Assembly (NCBI RefSeq): GCF_033118175.1
Contig: NC_083696.1
Location: 34,395,001 to 34,459,000, forward strand
Length of the DNA: 64,000 nucleotides
Origin: Dama dama
Lineage: Eukaryota; Chordata; Mammalia; Artiodactyla; Cervidae
Reading direction: 5' to 3'
Made by a program: the position numbers and the translations under genes. Positions 12,143 to 21,866 of this stretch are shown one piece after another (within the stretch, counting starts at the first letter, position 1; the number at the start of each line of letters is the position of its first letter). Below the pieces are notes generated by a model. That model did not search any database. It saw nothing but the letters and a program-made list of their open reading frames with translations, and had not been told where the DNA came from.

Positions 12143-12532
12143 GTGTCTTAGGCGGCTTGGACTGCTACAAGAAAACACCATAGACCAGGTGCTTAAGCAG
12201 GACATTTATTTCTCATAGTTCTAACAGGCTGGATAGTCCCAAGATCATGGTACTGATGGGCTTGGTTCCTGGTGAGAACTGTCTTTCTGGTTTGCAGACA
12301 GCTGCCTTCTCCTATATCCTCACATGGTGGAGTGGAGTAGGAAGAACTCGGGAGAGTTCTGGTCTTTCTTTGTTGTCTTATAAGGACACTAATCCAATCA
12401 CGTGGGTTGTACTCTCATGACTTCTCTTGAACCTTATTACTTCCCAAAGGCCTTACCTCCAGAATCATCACATTGGGGTTAGGGTTGCAGCATGTGAATA
12501 TAATGGGTGGGGGCACATTCAGTCCATAAGGA
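12143..12532 (+). mobile_element. Old dispersed mammalian repeat (family not named)
   Basis: The series 'ggactgctacaagaaaacaccatagacc', 'atttatttctcatagttct', 'cctcacatggtgg', 'acactaatccaatcac' and 'cattcagtccataa' is a familiar mammalian interspersed repeat, seen again in diverged form at 37297-37960. I cannot name the family with certainty (LTR or DNA-transposon derived). It has no coding capacity. Confidence 0.6.
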
Positions 12533-12539
12533 GGAAGAG

Positions 12540-12860
12540 TTCTAGTGATCTATTGCTGTGTAACAACTCTCCTCAAAACTTGCCGGTTTAAAACAACACA
12601 GTTTTATTAAATTTCAGGATTTTATGGGTCAGGAATTTGATTAGGGTTCAGATGGATAATTCTGCTCTGCATGGGGTTGTCTGGGCTCATTCAGCCAGTG
12701 GCTGGTATGGTCTGAGTGTGTCCAAGACATCTTCATTCATGTGCCTGGTGCTTCAGTGGGGGTGACTAGAAGGTGGGGCTTGGGGACCCCCTTCCTCTGC
12801 ATGTGCTTTCAGGGCCTTTCCACATGGCTTTCCCAGCAGAATGTTTGGACTTCTTACATA
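12540..12860 (+). mobile_element. Second old dispersed repeat (family not named)
   Basis: Opens with 'ctattgctgtgtaacaact' and continues with 'ttaaaacaacacagtttta' and 'gggtcaggaatttgattag'. This layout recurs in old mammalian repeats, and a related but more decayed stretch lies at 62955-63180. The 68-codon ORF starting at 12741 lies partly in this repeat and has no recognised domain. Confidence 0.5.
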
Positions 12861-13344
12861 GGTTCCAAGTACAAGTGGAACCATTTATCAGATAAACTGT
12901 ACAAAAACATTGGATTGATAAGTTTTGGACATGTTGAATTGGGATGACTATGAGCTGTTGAGACAGAGAGGTTTGCAGTATAATTGAAAATATGGATCTG
13001 AATCTTAGGCTCTAAAATGAAATGGATCTAAAATAAAAAAAAAATTTAGGTCACAGATGGAGATTTTGGGAGTCAATGAGCTCCTCACTACTTTAAAGCC
13101 CTGAAGAATAGATTGCAGTGCTGAGGGAGAGAGTATAAGTTGAGAGGAGAATCTGAAAGCTAAATAAATGTCCATATTTTAAAGGATGGCCCAGAAGGAG
13201 AAACCTGCAGTGAAGACTGACCAGGAACATACAGAGAAGAAAGAATAGAATGAGGGGAGAGAGAGAGAGAGACATTTTAGAAGCATGGGTAGTTAACAGA
13301 ATTCATAAAAAGGAATGAACTGCAATCTCTGATATCAAGAAGAA
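12861..13344. other. No gene; short (GA)n tract
   Basis: Non-coding sequence with a (GA)n run at about 13253-13273. Nothing else recognised. Confidence 0.4.
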
Positions 13345-13530
13345 GGAAGATTAGAGGACGTTATTGCTCAAGTGCTAAGAGATTTAACACCAGGAAGACT
13401 GGCTCAAATCCTGTCCCTGCCATCTGCTGTTTGTATGACTTTGACCTTAGCCTGTGCCTCAGTTTTTTTATCTGTGAAATGAGGCTATTAAAAGCAACTG
13501 TGCCATAGGGTTGTTGTTTAAGTGCATTTT
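13345..13530 (+). mobile_element. MIR SINE fragment
   Basis: 'ctggctcaaatcctg', 'gtatgactttgacc' and 'cctcagtttttttatctgtgaaatg' follow the MIR core order (tRNA-derived ancient SINE). Confidence 0.65.
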
Positions 13531-13577
13531 TCCATGTTATCAACATATATAGCTTATCTTTTTACTATTCCATGCTT

Positions 13578-13639
13578 TAAAGAGTTTGAAAAGATCCAAA
13601 AAAAAAAAAAAAACCCAATAAAGAGTTTGAAAAGATCCA
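13578..13639. repeat. 21-bp direct repeat flanking a bare poly(A) insert
   Basis: Two identical 21-bp copies (starting taaagagtttgaaaag) occupy 13578-13598 and 13619-13639. The 20 bp between them are 15 A followed by CCCAA. This is the structure expected if a reverse-transcribed tail alone was inserted with a target-site duplication. No SINE or LINE body is present. Confidence 0.85.
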
Positions 13640-13859
13640 TGAGTCTGGCAACTAGGAGAACTTTGAACTTTAGAAAAGTTTGGTGATAGCATTGTTAAAT
13701 TTATATGACATGACAGCAAATGTTCCACCGTATGTAACTGGGTACTGATAATGGTAAAATCCATTGTAACAAACATGAAAGACGCCCATAATTTCCTTTA
13801 TGATTGCATTTTGGTATTTTAATGTACTTTAAAATGCACATCAATAAACTTTTTTTTTT

Positions 13860-14150
13860 TTTTACAAACTCTATTGTATTTTCAGACCACTATTAGTTTT
13901 TTCTTGCACACTATGAATCTCTTGGATGTAGAAAAGGGGTTGGTACACAAGGGTCAGGATGACACTCATCTGTTTTTGTAAATGAAGTTTCTTTGGAATG
14001 CAGCTACTTCTGTTCATTTCTGTATTGTCTGTGGCTGCTTTTATGTTCCAATGGCAGAGTTGGAGTCCTGACAGAGACCATATGGATCAGAAAGCTTAAA
14101 ATAATGACAGTCTGGTTCTTTATGTAAAAAAGGTGCTGCTCTCCTGTTTT
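13860..14150. mobile_element. Old DNA-transposon-like (hAT/MER-type) fragment
   Basis: 'tttttgtaaatgaagtttctttggaa', 'tattgtctgtggctgctttta', 'caatggcagagttggag' and 'acagagaccatatgg' follow a well-known non-autonomous mammalian DNA repeat. A second copy is at 39880-40045. The exact family is not assigned. Confidence 0.55.
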
Positions 14151-14777
14151 CTACAGTGTTTCTTCTCCTGGCAGTTACTTCTGTTTTGCTCATCCCTAGG
14201 AACCTAGAAAGCAAAAGCAGTGATGGCTGAAGGAGTGAAAAAACACTATTCCAAAGCCATGGATTGACTTACAAAAGGACAATACCTTTTGAGTATACCT
14301 GATCTACAGATATTTTTGTTGCTGTAGATTTTATTGAAACTGGAGTGGAAGTCATTGTTACCAGGAGTGAAATGACTAAGGCCTAGGCTAACTTTCTTAT
14401 CCAGGACACTGTTAAGGCTGCCTTCATTTTGATGGCATTCTTTTTTTCCCCAGAGAAGGGCTTAGAACTGGCATAAATTGGCTAGCTAATGCAGGGACTG
14501 AGTTACTCTGGGGCTTTGTCCAGGTGGGATGTGAGAATCAGGCCATCTTTTCAGAGCAGATTTGGAATTTTGTTACTATTGAGGAGAAAAACAATCTCCT
14601 GTTTGGGAAGGTCTATTCATTATTGTTTAAAGCCCCATTGGTTATTTAACACGTTTCTCTAGTCTACAGATTACTTTGGTGCAGAGAACCAAGGGTTTTG
14701 AGAAATATAACAGAGAGGTGTGTAGTTTATTCTGTAATCATAGGCTGGGTCAGTTTCAACAGAAGCCCAGCTTTGAA
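14151..14777. other. No feature recognised
   Basis: Unassigned non-coding sequence. A short stretch at 14667 reads DYFGAENQ by chance; see the rejected items. Confidence 0.35.
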
Positions 14778-14814
14778 GATAGCTAACTTTTTTTTTTTTT
14801 GATAGCTAACTTTT
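14778..14814. repeat. Direct repeat flanking a bare poly(T) insert
   Basis: 'gatagctaactttt' occurs at 14778-14791 and again at 14801-14814, separated by nine further T. This is the second example in 1.2 kb of a homopolymer bounded by a direct repeat, here in poly(T) orientation. Confidence 0.8.
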
Positions 14815-14918
14815 ATATTGTTTACTTTTGGTAGCTTTTTAAAAAAATCTACCAATTTGAAAATCAGTCTACTCAGTCATAAATCACCAACTCATTCCTG
14901 CCATCTTTTTCTCCATAT

Positions 14919-15167
14919 TTGGCAGAATTAGAAAGTATGAAAGAAATGTACCATTTCTATGACGAGAAAGAGAAAAATGATCTCTTAAAGCTAAATGCAG
15001 CAGCAAAATTAAAAAGAAAGAAATATTTGTTGACAACTTTCTCATCTGCTTCAATTCATAGTATATGGAATGTGAGAGCTAAAGGAATCTTAGAGGTTCT
15101 GAAATCTGCTACTCCCAACCCAGAAGATAAGAAATGGCTTGAAATGTGGTCAGATTTTCAATACTGA
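14919..15167 (+). other. Unrecognised 82-codon ORF, possible exon or pseudogene fragment
   Basis: An open frame runs from the stop at 14880 to the TGA at 15165. It is charged and helical-looking ('MKEMYHFYDEKEKNDLL', 'KLKRKKYLLTTF', 'EDKKWLEMWSDFQY'), unlike the LINE-derived ORFs around it. There is no ATG near the start; the first Met is at codon 7. A pyrimidine-rich stretch ending in 'ttggcag' at 14924 could be a splice acceptor, which would make this a terminal exon. No gene family is recognised. It is not part of FRMD3 as I know it. Equally possible are a piece of an old processed pseudogene or chance. Confidence 0.25.
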
Positions 15168-15586
15168 AAACAGTGCTAGATTGGGACCCTTCACAGGGAA
15201 CTTGCAGGTTACTAGGGCTCAAGCCTAAGGCGAAAGGAATAAAAGAATTTGAGAATTCTTCTTGAATAGAAGAATTTCAAATATCATGGAGGGCAGTTTT
15301 GGGTGGAGACTTAGGGAGGCTGTCTTAGGTTCAGTTCCTAGAAAGCAAATCCTGAGATAAAAATTCCAGTTTTATTAGGAAATGTTCCCAGAAGGAGACT
15401 TGTAGGGGAGTAGGGGATTGGGACATTAAGAGAAGGAGGGTGTGCCAGGGTATGATGTTAGGCAGTCAGAGAGAGAGTAAGTTGGGCTCAGTTCCACAGA
15501 GGAGTTCAGGAAGAGTGTAGGTCATGCCTTTGAGTTGTCCTGGCCAAGGGAAGAGGGAGTATTTATCCTCCCACATCTGTCCATTA
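15168..15586. other. No feature recognised
   Basis: Purine-rich non-coding sequence, possibly old repeat, not assigned. Confidence 0.35.
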
Positions 15587-15952
15587 GTTGTTGTTGTTCA
15601 GTCACTCAGTTGTGTCTGACTCTTTGTGACCCCATGAACAGCAGCATGCCAGGCTTCCCTGTCCTTCCCTATCTCCTGGAGTTTGCTCAGACTCATGTCC
15701 ATTGAGTCAGTGATGCCATCCAACCATCTTGTCCTCTGTTGTCCCCTTCTCCTCTTGCCTTCAATCTTTCCCAGCATCAGGGTCTTTTCCAATGAGTCAG
15801 CTCTTTGCATCACATGGCCAAAGCATTGGAGCTTCAGCATCAGTCCTTCCAATGAATATTCAGGGTTGATTTCCTTTAGGATGGACTGGTTTGATCTCCT
15901 TGCAGTCCAAGGGACTCTCAAGAGTCTTCTCCAGAACCACAGTTCAAAAGCA
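15587..15952 (-). mobile_element. BovB LINE 3' fragment, antisense
   Basis: Antisense of the last part of the BovB C-terminal domain and 3' end: 'gtcactcagttgtgtctgac' through 'ccagaaccacagttcaaaag'. The - frame still reads 'FELWFWRRLLRVPWTARRSN'. A possible 7-bp target repeat (tccatta) is at 15580-15586 and 15953-15959. Confidence 0.9.
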
Positions 15953-15959
15953 TCCATTA

Positions 15960-16760
15960 TTATTTATGAGCTGACTTGCTGTAGGATGGTGGAGGTGGGG
16001 GTGTGTGGGATATTCATTCTTCACCCTGCAATGGATTCCAGTAACCTGAGCACAGCCTTCTTTAAAAAAAAAAGTTAACTGTTGTATAACTAAAGGGAAA
16101 GGGAACCTGGGCTGAGCCTTCAGACACTCTTCCTGCAGACATCTTCCTAATACCTTCAAATTATGCTAAGGATGCCTCCTCTGGTTCATCTTTCTGTCAA
16201 AGCTCAATAAGTAGAATCAATGAGTGGGTATTACCTTCCTTAGTCTTTGAAATTTTTATTCTAAATAAGATTCGAGGAAATGAAGGTTTCAGCCACAAAT
16301 TCAGATATTTGGTTGGCAGATTTCTATTGCTTCCTCTCTCTAGGAATATCAGTTTTCAGCAAGGAAACAGACTTTAAAAGATCACATATATTCCAAGTAG
16401 CAATTGAAGGGAAAATAGCAATGTGATAAATGTTCTAAGCCTTACATCTAATTGCCAAGCACACCACAACATGGTTGTTATTTTCTCATGGGCGTGCAAT
16501 CCATCTGTACATGCAGTCTCAGCAGGAGGTGTTGGTATGGTACAGACTATTTCATTGTCCAACTCCTACCTCTAAAAGGAAGAATGAAAAAATGAAGACG
16601 AATTATCTGTTCATGTAGCGCAGAAGGCAGGTGGGGTGGGGAGGGAGAGAAGAGAGTGACAAATATGGTCTCACCGAGAGGGCCCATGTCACCAACTTAA
16701 GAATCTCTCTCAGTGAACGGGAGGAAGATCGGAGGGAACAGCTGGTGTTTATTCAGCCTT
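15960..16760. other. No feature recognised
   Basis: Non-coding sequence with no exon-like or repeat structure that I can support. Confidence 0.4.
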
Positions 16761-16925
16761 CACTATGATCCAAGCTCTGTTCTTAGAACTTCTAAGTGAA
16801 TTAACCCACTTAAACCTCATATGATGCTATAACTGAGGAAACAGAGGAACTTGATGGAGGTCACACCGCTCACTAGTAAGTGGCAGAGCTGGCTCCTGAA
16901 TCCAGGCCTGTTGGCTCCTGAGTCA
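16761..16925 (-). mobile_element. MIR SINE fragment
   Basis: 'ctgaggaaacagagg', 'gtcacaccgctcactagtaagtgg' and 'cagagctggctcctgaatcc' are the reversed MIR core. Confidence 0.6.
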
Positions 16926-17021
16926 ACCCTGGGTGCCTGGCTAGATTTGGCATTGGCCTGTTATGTATGAGATTCTTCCTCTTGAGTCTAAACTACATGA
17001 AATCCACTTTTATTCTCTGGA

Positions 17022-17229
17022 TGATGTTGTTCGGTTGTTCAGTCTTGTCTGACTCTTTGCAACCCTATGGACTGTAGCCCACCAGGTTCCTTTGTGCATG
17101 GGATTCTCCAGGTGAGAATACTGGGGAGGGTTGCCATTCCCTTCTCCAGGGGATCTTCCCAACCCAGGAATCAAACCCATGTCTCCAGCAAGTCTCCTGC
17201 ATTGTAGGCGGATTCTTTACTGTGAGCCA
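17022..17229 (-). mobile_element. Bov-tA SINE, antisense
   Basis: Reversed Bov-tA: BovB-derived 'cagtcttgtctgactctttg', then 'ttctccaggtgagaatactgg', 'ggggatcttcccaaccc', and the tRNA part 'gtctcctgcattg...gattctttactgtgagcc'. Imperfect flanking repeats (ttctctggat and ttttctggat) are at the ends. Confidence 0.85.
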
Positions 17230-17542
17230 TTTTCTGGATAGAGTTTAGCTACTTCTTTTCAACTGATTTTTAAATAGTCATGTACTGCACAAATGCATGT
17301 GAAAATTTAAGTTAAAGCATCACAGATAAAACGGAAGTCATGGTTTAATGGTTTTCTTTGACTAACAACCCTAAATTCCTGTTCTCTCCCTGTAACCCAC
17401 CTCACTGGATCAGTTTAGTATCATTTCAGATGTTTAAAAATGCATTTAGATGCTTGTTAAGTCTTCTTTGAAAATATACGGTACTGTTTTGTACTTTTTA
17501 TTTTAAAAAGAAAACACATTAATCGTATGATATCATAGTTCA

Positions 17543-17820
17543 TCTGCTGCTGCTGCTAAGTCGCTTCAGTCGTGTCCAACTCTGTGCGACCCCATAGACA
17601 GCAGCCCACCAGGCTCCCCCGTCCCTGGGATTCTCCAGGCAAGAACACTGGAGTGGGTTGCCATTTCCTTCTCCAATGCAAGAAAGTGAAAAGTGAAAGT
17701 GAAGTCTCTCAGCCGTGTCCGACTCTTAACAACCCCATGGACTGCAGCCTACCAGGCTCCTCCATCCATGGGATTTTCCAGGCAAGAGTACTGGAGTGGG
17801 GTGCCATTGGCTTCTCCGAC
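17543..17820 (-). mobile_element. Bov-A2 SINE (dimer), antisense
   Basis: Two Bov-A monomers in tandem joined by 'aagaaagtgaaaagtgaaag', with the (CTG)n end. A perfect 9-bp target-site duplication (catagttca) lies at 17534-17542 and 17821-17829, which fixes the boundaries. Confidence 0.9.
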
Positions 17821-17977
17821 CATAGTTCAGAGGTTCTCGAATCATCTTGGTTTATGGCTCTTTCATTATCTCAGTAATTATTTCATGGTGCTCTAGGTCA
17901 AAAGAGTATTTAACAGTGCCATCTACTGAGAATTAGATCCAAATAAGTTAATAAGTATTTATGTCCTAACATAGCCA

Positions 17978-20040
17978 TAAATCAAATCCCTTATGACTAT
18001 ACAGTGGAAGTGAGAAATAGATTTAAGGGATTAGATCTGATAGACAGAGAGCCTGATGAACTATGGATGGAGGTTCATGATATTGTACAGGAGACAAGGA
18101 CCAAGACCATCCCAATGGAAAAGGACTGCAAAAAAGCAAAATGGTTGTCTGAGGAGGCCTTACAAATAGCTGTGAAAAGAAGAGAAGTGAAAAGCAAAGG
18201 AGAAAAGGAAAGATATTCCCATTTGAATGCAGAGTTCCAAAGAGTAGCAAGGAGAGATAAGAAAGCCTTCCTCAGTGATCAGTGCAAAGAAATAGAGGAA
18301 AACAACAGAATGGGAAAGACTAGAGATTTCTTCAAGAAAATTAGAGATACCAAGGGAACATTTCACGCAAAGATGGGTTCGATAAAGGACAGAAATGGTA
18401 TGGACCTAAGAGAAGCAGAAGATATTAAGAAGAGGTGGCAAGAATACACAGAAGAACTGTATAAAACAGATCTTCATGACCCAGATAATCACAATGGTGT
18501 GATCACTCACCTAGAGCCAGACATCCTGGAATGTGAAGTCAAGTGGGCCGTAGAAAGCATCACTACAAACAAAGCTAGTGGCGGTGATGGAATTCCAGTT
18601 GAGCTATTTCACATCCTGAAAGATGATGCTGTGAAACTGCTGCACTCAATATGCCAGCAAATTTGGAAAATTCAGCAGTGACCCCAGGATTGGGAAAGGT
18701 CAGTTTTCCAATACCTAGGAAAGGCAATCCCAAAGAATGCTCAAACTACCGCACAATTGCACTCATCTCACATGTTAGTAAAGTAATGCTCAAAATTCTC
18801 CAAGCCAGGTTTCAGCAATACGTGAACCCTGAACTTCCAGATGTTCAAGCTGGTTTTAGAAAAGGCAGAGGAACCAGAGATCAAATTGCCAACATCCGCT
18901 GGATCATCAAAAAAGCAAGAGAGTTCCAGAAAAACATCTATTTCTGCTTTATTGACTATGACAAAGCCTTTAATTGTGTGGATCACAATAAACTGTGGAA
19001 AATTCTTAAAGAGATGGGAATACTAGACCATCTGACCTGCCTCTTGAGAAACCTGTATGCAGGTCAGGAAGCAACAGTTAGAACTGGACATGGAAAAACA
19101 GACTGGTTCCAAATAGGAAAAGGAGTACATCAAGGCTGTATATTGTCACCCTGCTTATTTAACTTATATGCAGAGTACATCATGAGAAACACTGGGCTGG
19201 AAGAAGCACAAGCTGGAATCAAGATTACTGGGAGAAATATCAATAACCTCAGATATGCAGGTGACACCACCGTTATGGCAGAAAGTGAAGAAGAATTAAA
19301 GAGCCTCTTGATGAAAGTGAAAGAGGAGAGTGAAAAGTTGGCTTAAAGCTCAACATTCAGAAAACTAAGATCATGGCATCTGGTCCCATCACTTCATGGG
19401 AAATAGATGGGGAAACAGTGGAAACAGTGGCAGACTTTATTTTGGGGGGCTCCAAAATCACTGCAGATGGTGACTGCAGCCATGAAATTAAAAGACTCTT
19501 ACCCCTTGGAAGGAAAGTTATGACCAACCTAGATAGCATATTAAAAAGCAGAGACATTACTTTGCCAATGAAGGTCTGTCTGGTCAAGGCTATGGTTTTT
19601 CCAGTGGTCATGTATGGATGTGAGAGTTGGACTGTGAGGAAAGCTGAGCACCAAAAAATTGATGCTTTTGAACTATGGTGTTGGAGAAGACTCTTGAGAG
19701 TCCCTTGGACTGCAAGGAGATCCAACCAGTCCATCCTAAAGGAAATCAGTCCTTTATGTTCATTGGAAGTACTGATGTTGAAGCTGAAACTCTAATACTT
19801 TGGCCACCTCATGTGAAGAGTTGACTCATTGGAAAAGACCCTGATGCTGGGAGGGATTGGGGGCAGGAGGAGAAGGGGACGACAGAGGATGAGATGGCTG
19901 GATGGCATCACTGACTCGATGGACATGAGTCTGAGTAAACTCTGGGAGTTTGTGATGGACAGGGAGGCCTGGCGTGCTGCGAATCATGGGGTCGCAGAGT
20001 CGGACACGACTGAGCGATTGAACTGAACTGAACTGAACTG
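17978..20040 (+). mobile_element. BovB LINE, 5'-truncated, with target-site duplication
   Basis: A 2.06-kb BovB lacking the leader and endonuclease. ORF pieces are the linker (18004-18681, 225 codons), the RT (18651-19346, 231 codons) and the C-terminal domain (19373-19795). Defects: TGG to TGA at 18679-18681, a frameshift near 19337, and the catalytic YADD changed to YAGD (GGT at 19260-19262), so the RT would be inactive even if repaired. The tail is 'gaactgaactgaactgaac'. Flanking 10-bp repeats are aacatagcca (17968-17977) and aacacagcca (20041-20050), one mismatch. Confidence 0.92.
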
Positions 20041-20333
20041 AACACAGCCATTATGGCCTTAGTAGCAATTCAAAACATTACACACGTGAAAATAGTATCC
20101 AGTTCATTCTTAACCATAATTACCTACTAACCAGCAGTGTGTGCCTGTTGGACACTTCATGGCTCTCAAACCCTGGGATCAGATCAGACACTGCCACACT
20201 CATTGCCTGTTCCTTACCAAATTCCTAATTTGCACAGGACTTGTTTTTTTTTTTTTTCTTTTTTAAATCACAGCAACCACGGGAAACCCAACTTTGGAAA
20301 AAGTATGACATTAAAACCAATTTAGTGTGTGCT
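20041..20333. other. Unassigned sequence with T-tract
   Basis: Short spacer between BovB and a Bov-tA. It contains a T15 run at about 20244-20258, possibly the reversed tail of a lost element. Confidence 0.4.
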
Positions 20334-20345
20334 AATATTGGGACT

Positions 20346-20551
20346 AGGTATTCCCTCATAGCTCAGTCGGGAAAGAATCTGCCTGTGATGCGGGAGACCT
20401 GGGTTCGATTCCTGGCTTGGGAAGATCCCCTGGAGAAGGAAATGGCAAGCCACTCCAGTATTCTTGCCTGGAAAACTCCATGGACAGTGGAGCCTGGTGG
20501 TTACAATCCATGGGGTCGCAAGAGAGGATACAACTTAGTGACTAAACCGCC
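20346..20551 (+). mobile_element. Bov-tA SINE with 12-bp target-site duplication
   Basis: Full-length, well preserved: tRNA-like head with a pol III B-box-like 'gggttcgattcc' (20401-20412), then the BovB-derived body to 'tacaacttagtgactaaacc'. The perfect duplication aatattgggact is at 20334-20345 and 20552-20563. It provides part of a spurious 195-codon ORF (20241-20828). Confidence 0.92.
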
Positions 20552-20563
20552 AATATTGGGACT

Positions 20564-20938
20564 GTGGACCTCCTTGAGCTCAGGGTTTGCACAGAATCCA
20601 GCAGATGTCTACTGTGGCTGTGCTTCCCTGTGCACAATTTGGGAACTAACTGTGGTCATGGTTATAAATTTTGCAGTTCGCTTTTTTCATCCTATGCTTT
20701 GCCTTGGGGATTCAACCATGTTGCACATAAAGATCTACTTCCTAGTAAAGACTGCCGCAGAATCTCCCAGGTTTTATTTACCCGTTTTCCCGATTATGGC
20801 CATTAATGTTATTTCTAATATTTTGTAATTTTATATAATATTGCAATGAAAATCCTTGTTTCGTTCCTCTTCATTCACATGGCCAAATTAGAGTAAAGGA
20901 ATCGCTAGGCCATAGGCCAGTTAGGTTTCTAAATTTTA
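20564..20938. other. No feature recognised
   Basis: Non-coding sequence resembling decayed repeat; no call. Confidence 0.35.
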
Positions 20939-21156
20939 GTGAAAGTGTTAGTCACTCAGTTGTATCTGACTCTGTGATCCCATGGACTGTAGCCCGGCAG
21001 GATCCTCTGTCCCTGGAATTCTCCAGGCAAGAATACTAGAGTGGGGGGCCATTCCCTTCTCCAGGGGATCTTCCCGATCCAGGAATCAAACCCAGGTCTC
21101 CTGATCTAGGGGTGGAACCCAGGCAGATTCTTCATCATGAATCATCAGGGAAACCT
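20939..21156 (-). mobile_element. Bov-tA SINE, antisense
   Basis: Reversed Bov-tA body ('gtcactcagttgtatctgac', 'ccaggcaagaatactag') and tRNA head ('ggggatcttcccgatcc', 'caggtctcctg'). Confidence 0.88.
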
Positions 21157-21528
21157 TTAAACTTCAGTGCATACCAATAAACTGAGCATCACCCTCTTTG
21201 AAGAAATGATTCCCTAAAATTCCTTAAAGCATGATTACTTCTGGCTCATTTTTCTTAGAACCCTATACCTTATGACTATCCCATTGGGGAAGAATAGTTG
21301 TTTTGGAAATGTATGTAGTAGTTACATTTTAGACAAAGGTAATTGAGAAACAAGGGTAGGATATGAGTAGGCTGAGAGGAAGAGGAAGATAGGAGCTGAT
21401 CAGAAACTGCCGGGTATATTTTGTAGGACAATGAGAAGGCCAGATCATTTATAGTAAATAATTTATGTGGAGCACAGATGGAAAATACCTCACAGGCATG
21501 CCTTAAATGTTCCCTCCCCTTCCACGGG
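21157..21528. other. No feature recognised
   Basis: Non-coding; nothing supported. Confidence 0.4.
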
Positions 21529-21866
21529 AGACATAGCCAATCCATCATGAATGGCTGCTGCTGCTGCTGCTAAGTCGCTTCAGTCGTGTCTGACTCTGTG
21601 TGATCCCATAGACGGCAGCCCACGAGGCTCCCCTGTCCCTGGGATTCTCCAGGCAAGAACACTGGCGTGGGTTGCCATTTTCTTCTCCAATGCATGAAAG
21701 GGAAAAGTGAAAGTGAAGACACTCAATCGTGTCTGACTCTTAGTGACCCCATGGGCTGCAGCCTACCAGGCTGCTCCGTCCATGGGATTTTCCAGGCAAG
21801 AATATTGGAATGGGGTGCCATTGGCTTCTCCGATCATGAATGGCAGACATAACCAATCCATCATGA
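21529..21866. repeat. 27-bp duplication split by a Bov-A2 SINE
   Basis: A 22-bp segment (agacatagccaatcc...) at 21529-21550 recurs with one mismatch at 21845-21866. The SINE between them has its own target repeat (tcatgaatgg at 21545-21554 and 21834-21843). Removing the SINE leaves two tandem 26-27-bp units, so the duplication came first and the SINE landed at the junction. Confidence 0.85.
21555..21833 (-). mobile_element. Bov-A2 SINE (dimer), antisense
   Basis: Same structure as the copy at 17543: (CTG)n edge, two Bov-A monomers and the linker 'gaaagggaaaagtgaaag'. The 10-bp duplication tcatgaatgg defines the ends. Confidence 0.92.

Noticed and set aside
12478..12492. Telomere-like 'ggggttagggttgc'
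   Set aside because: Only two imperfect units, and it is part of an old dispersed repeat.
14667..14700. Sequence 'cagattactttggtgcagagaacc' as the FRMD3 exon before 25649 (it reads DYFG...AENQ)
   Set aside because: The resemblance to the FERM DYFG motif is a few residues only. The expected LLEK before it and the family sequence after it are absent, the frame closes, and there is no donor fitting phase 0.
20349..20425. tRNA gene
   Set aside because: The cloverleaf-like head with a B box belongs to a Bov-tA SINE: it runs straight into the BovB-derived body and is flanked by a 12-bp target-site duplication.
20241..20828. 195-codon ORF as a gene
   Set aside because: It starts in a T-tract (poly-Phe), crosses a Bov-tA SINE and has no domain; open by chance.
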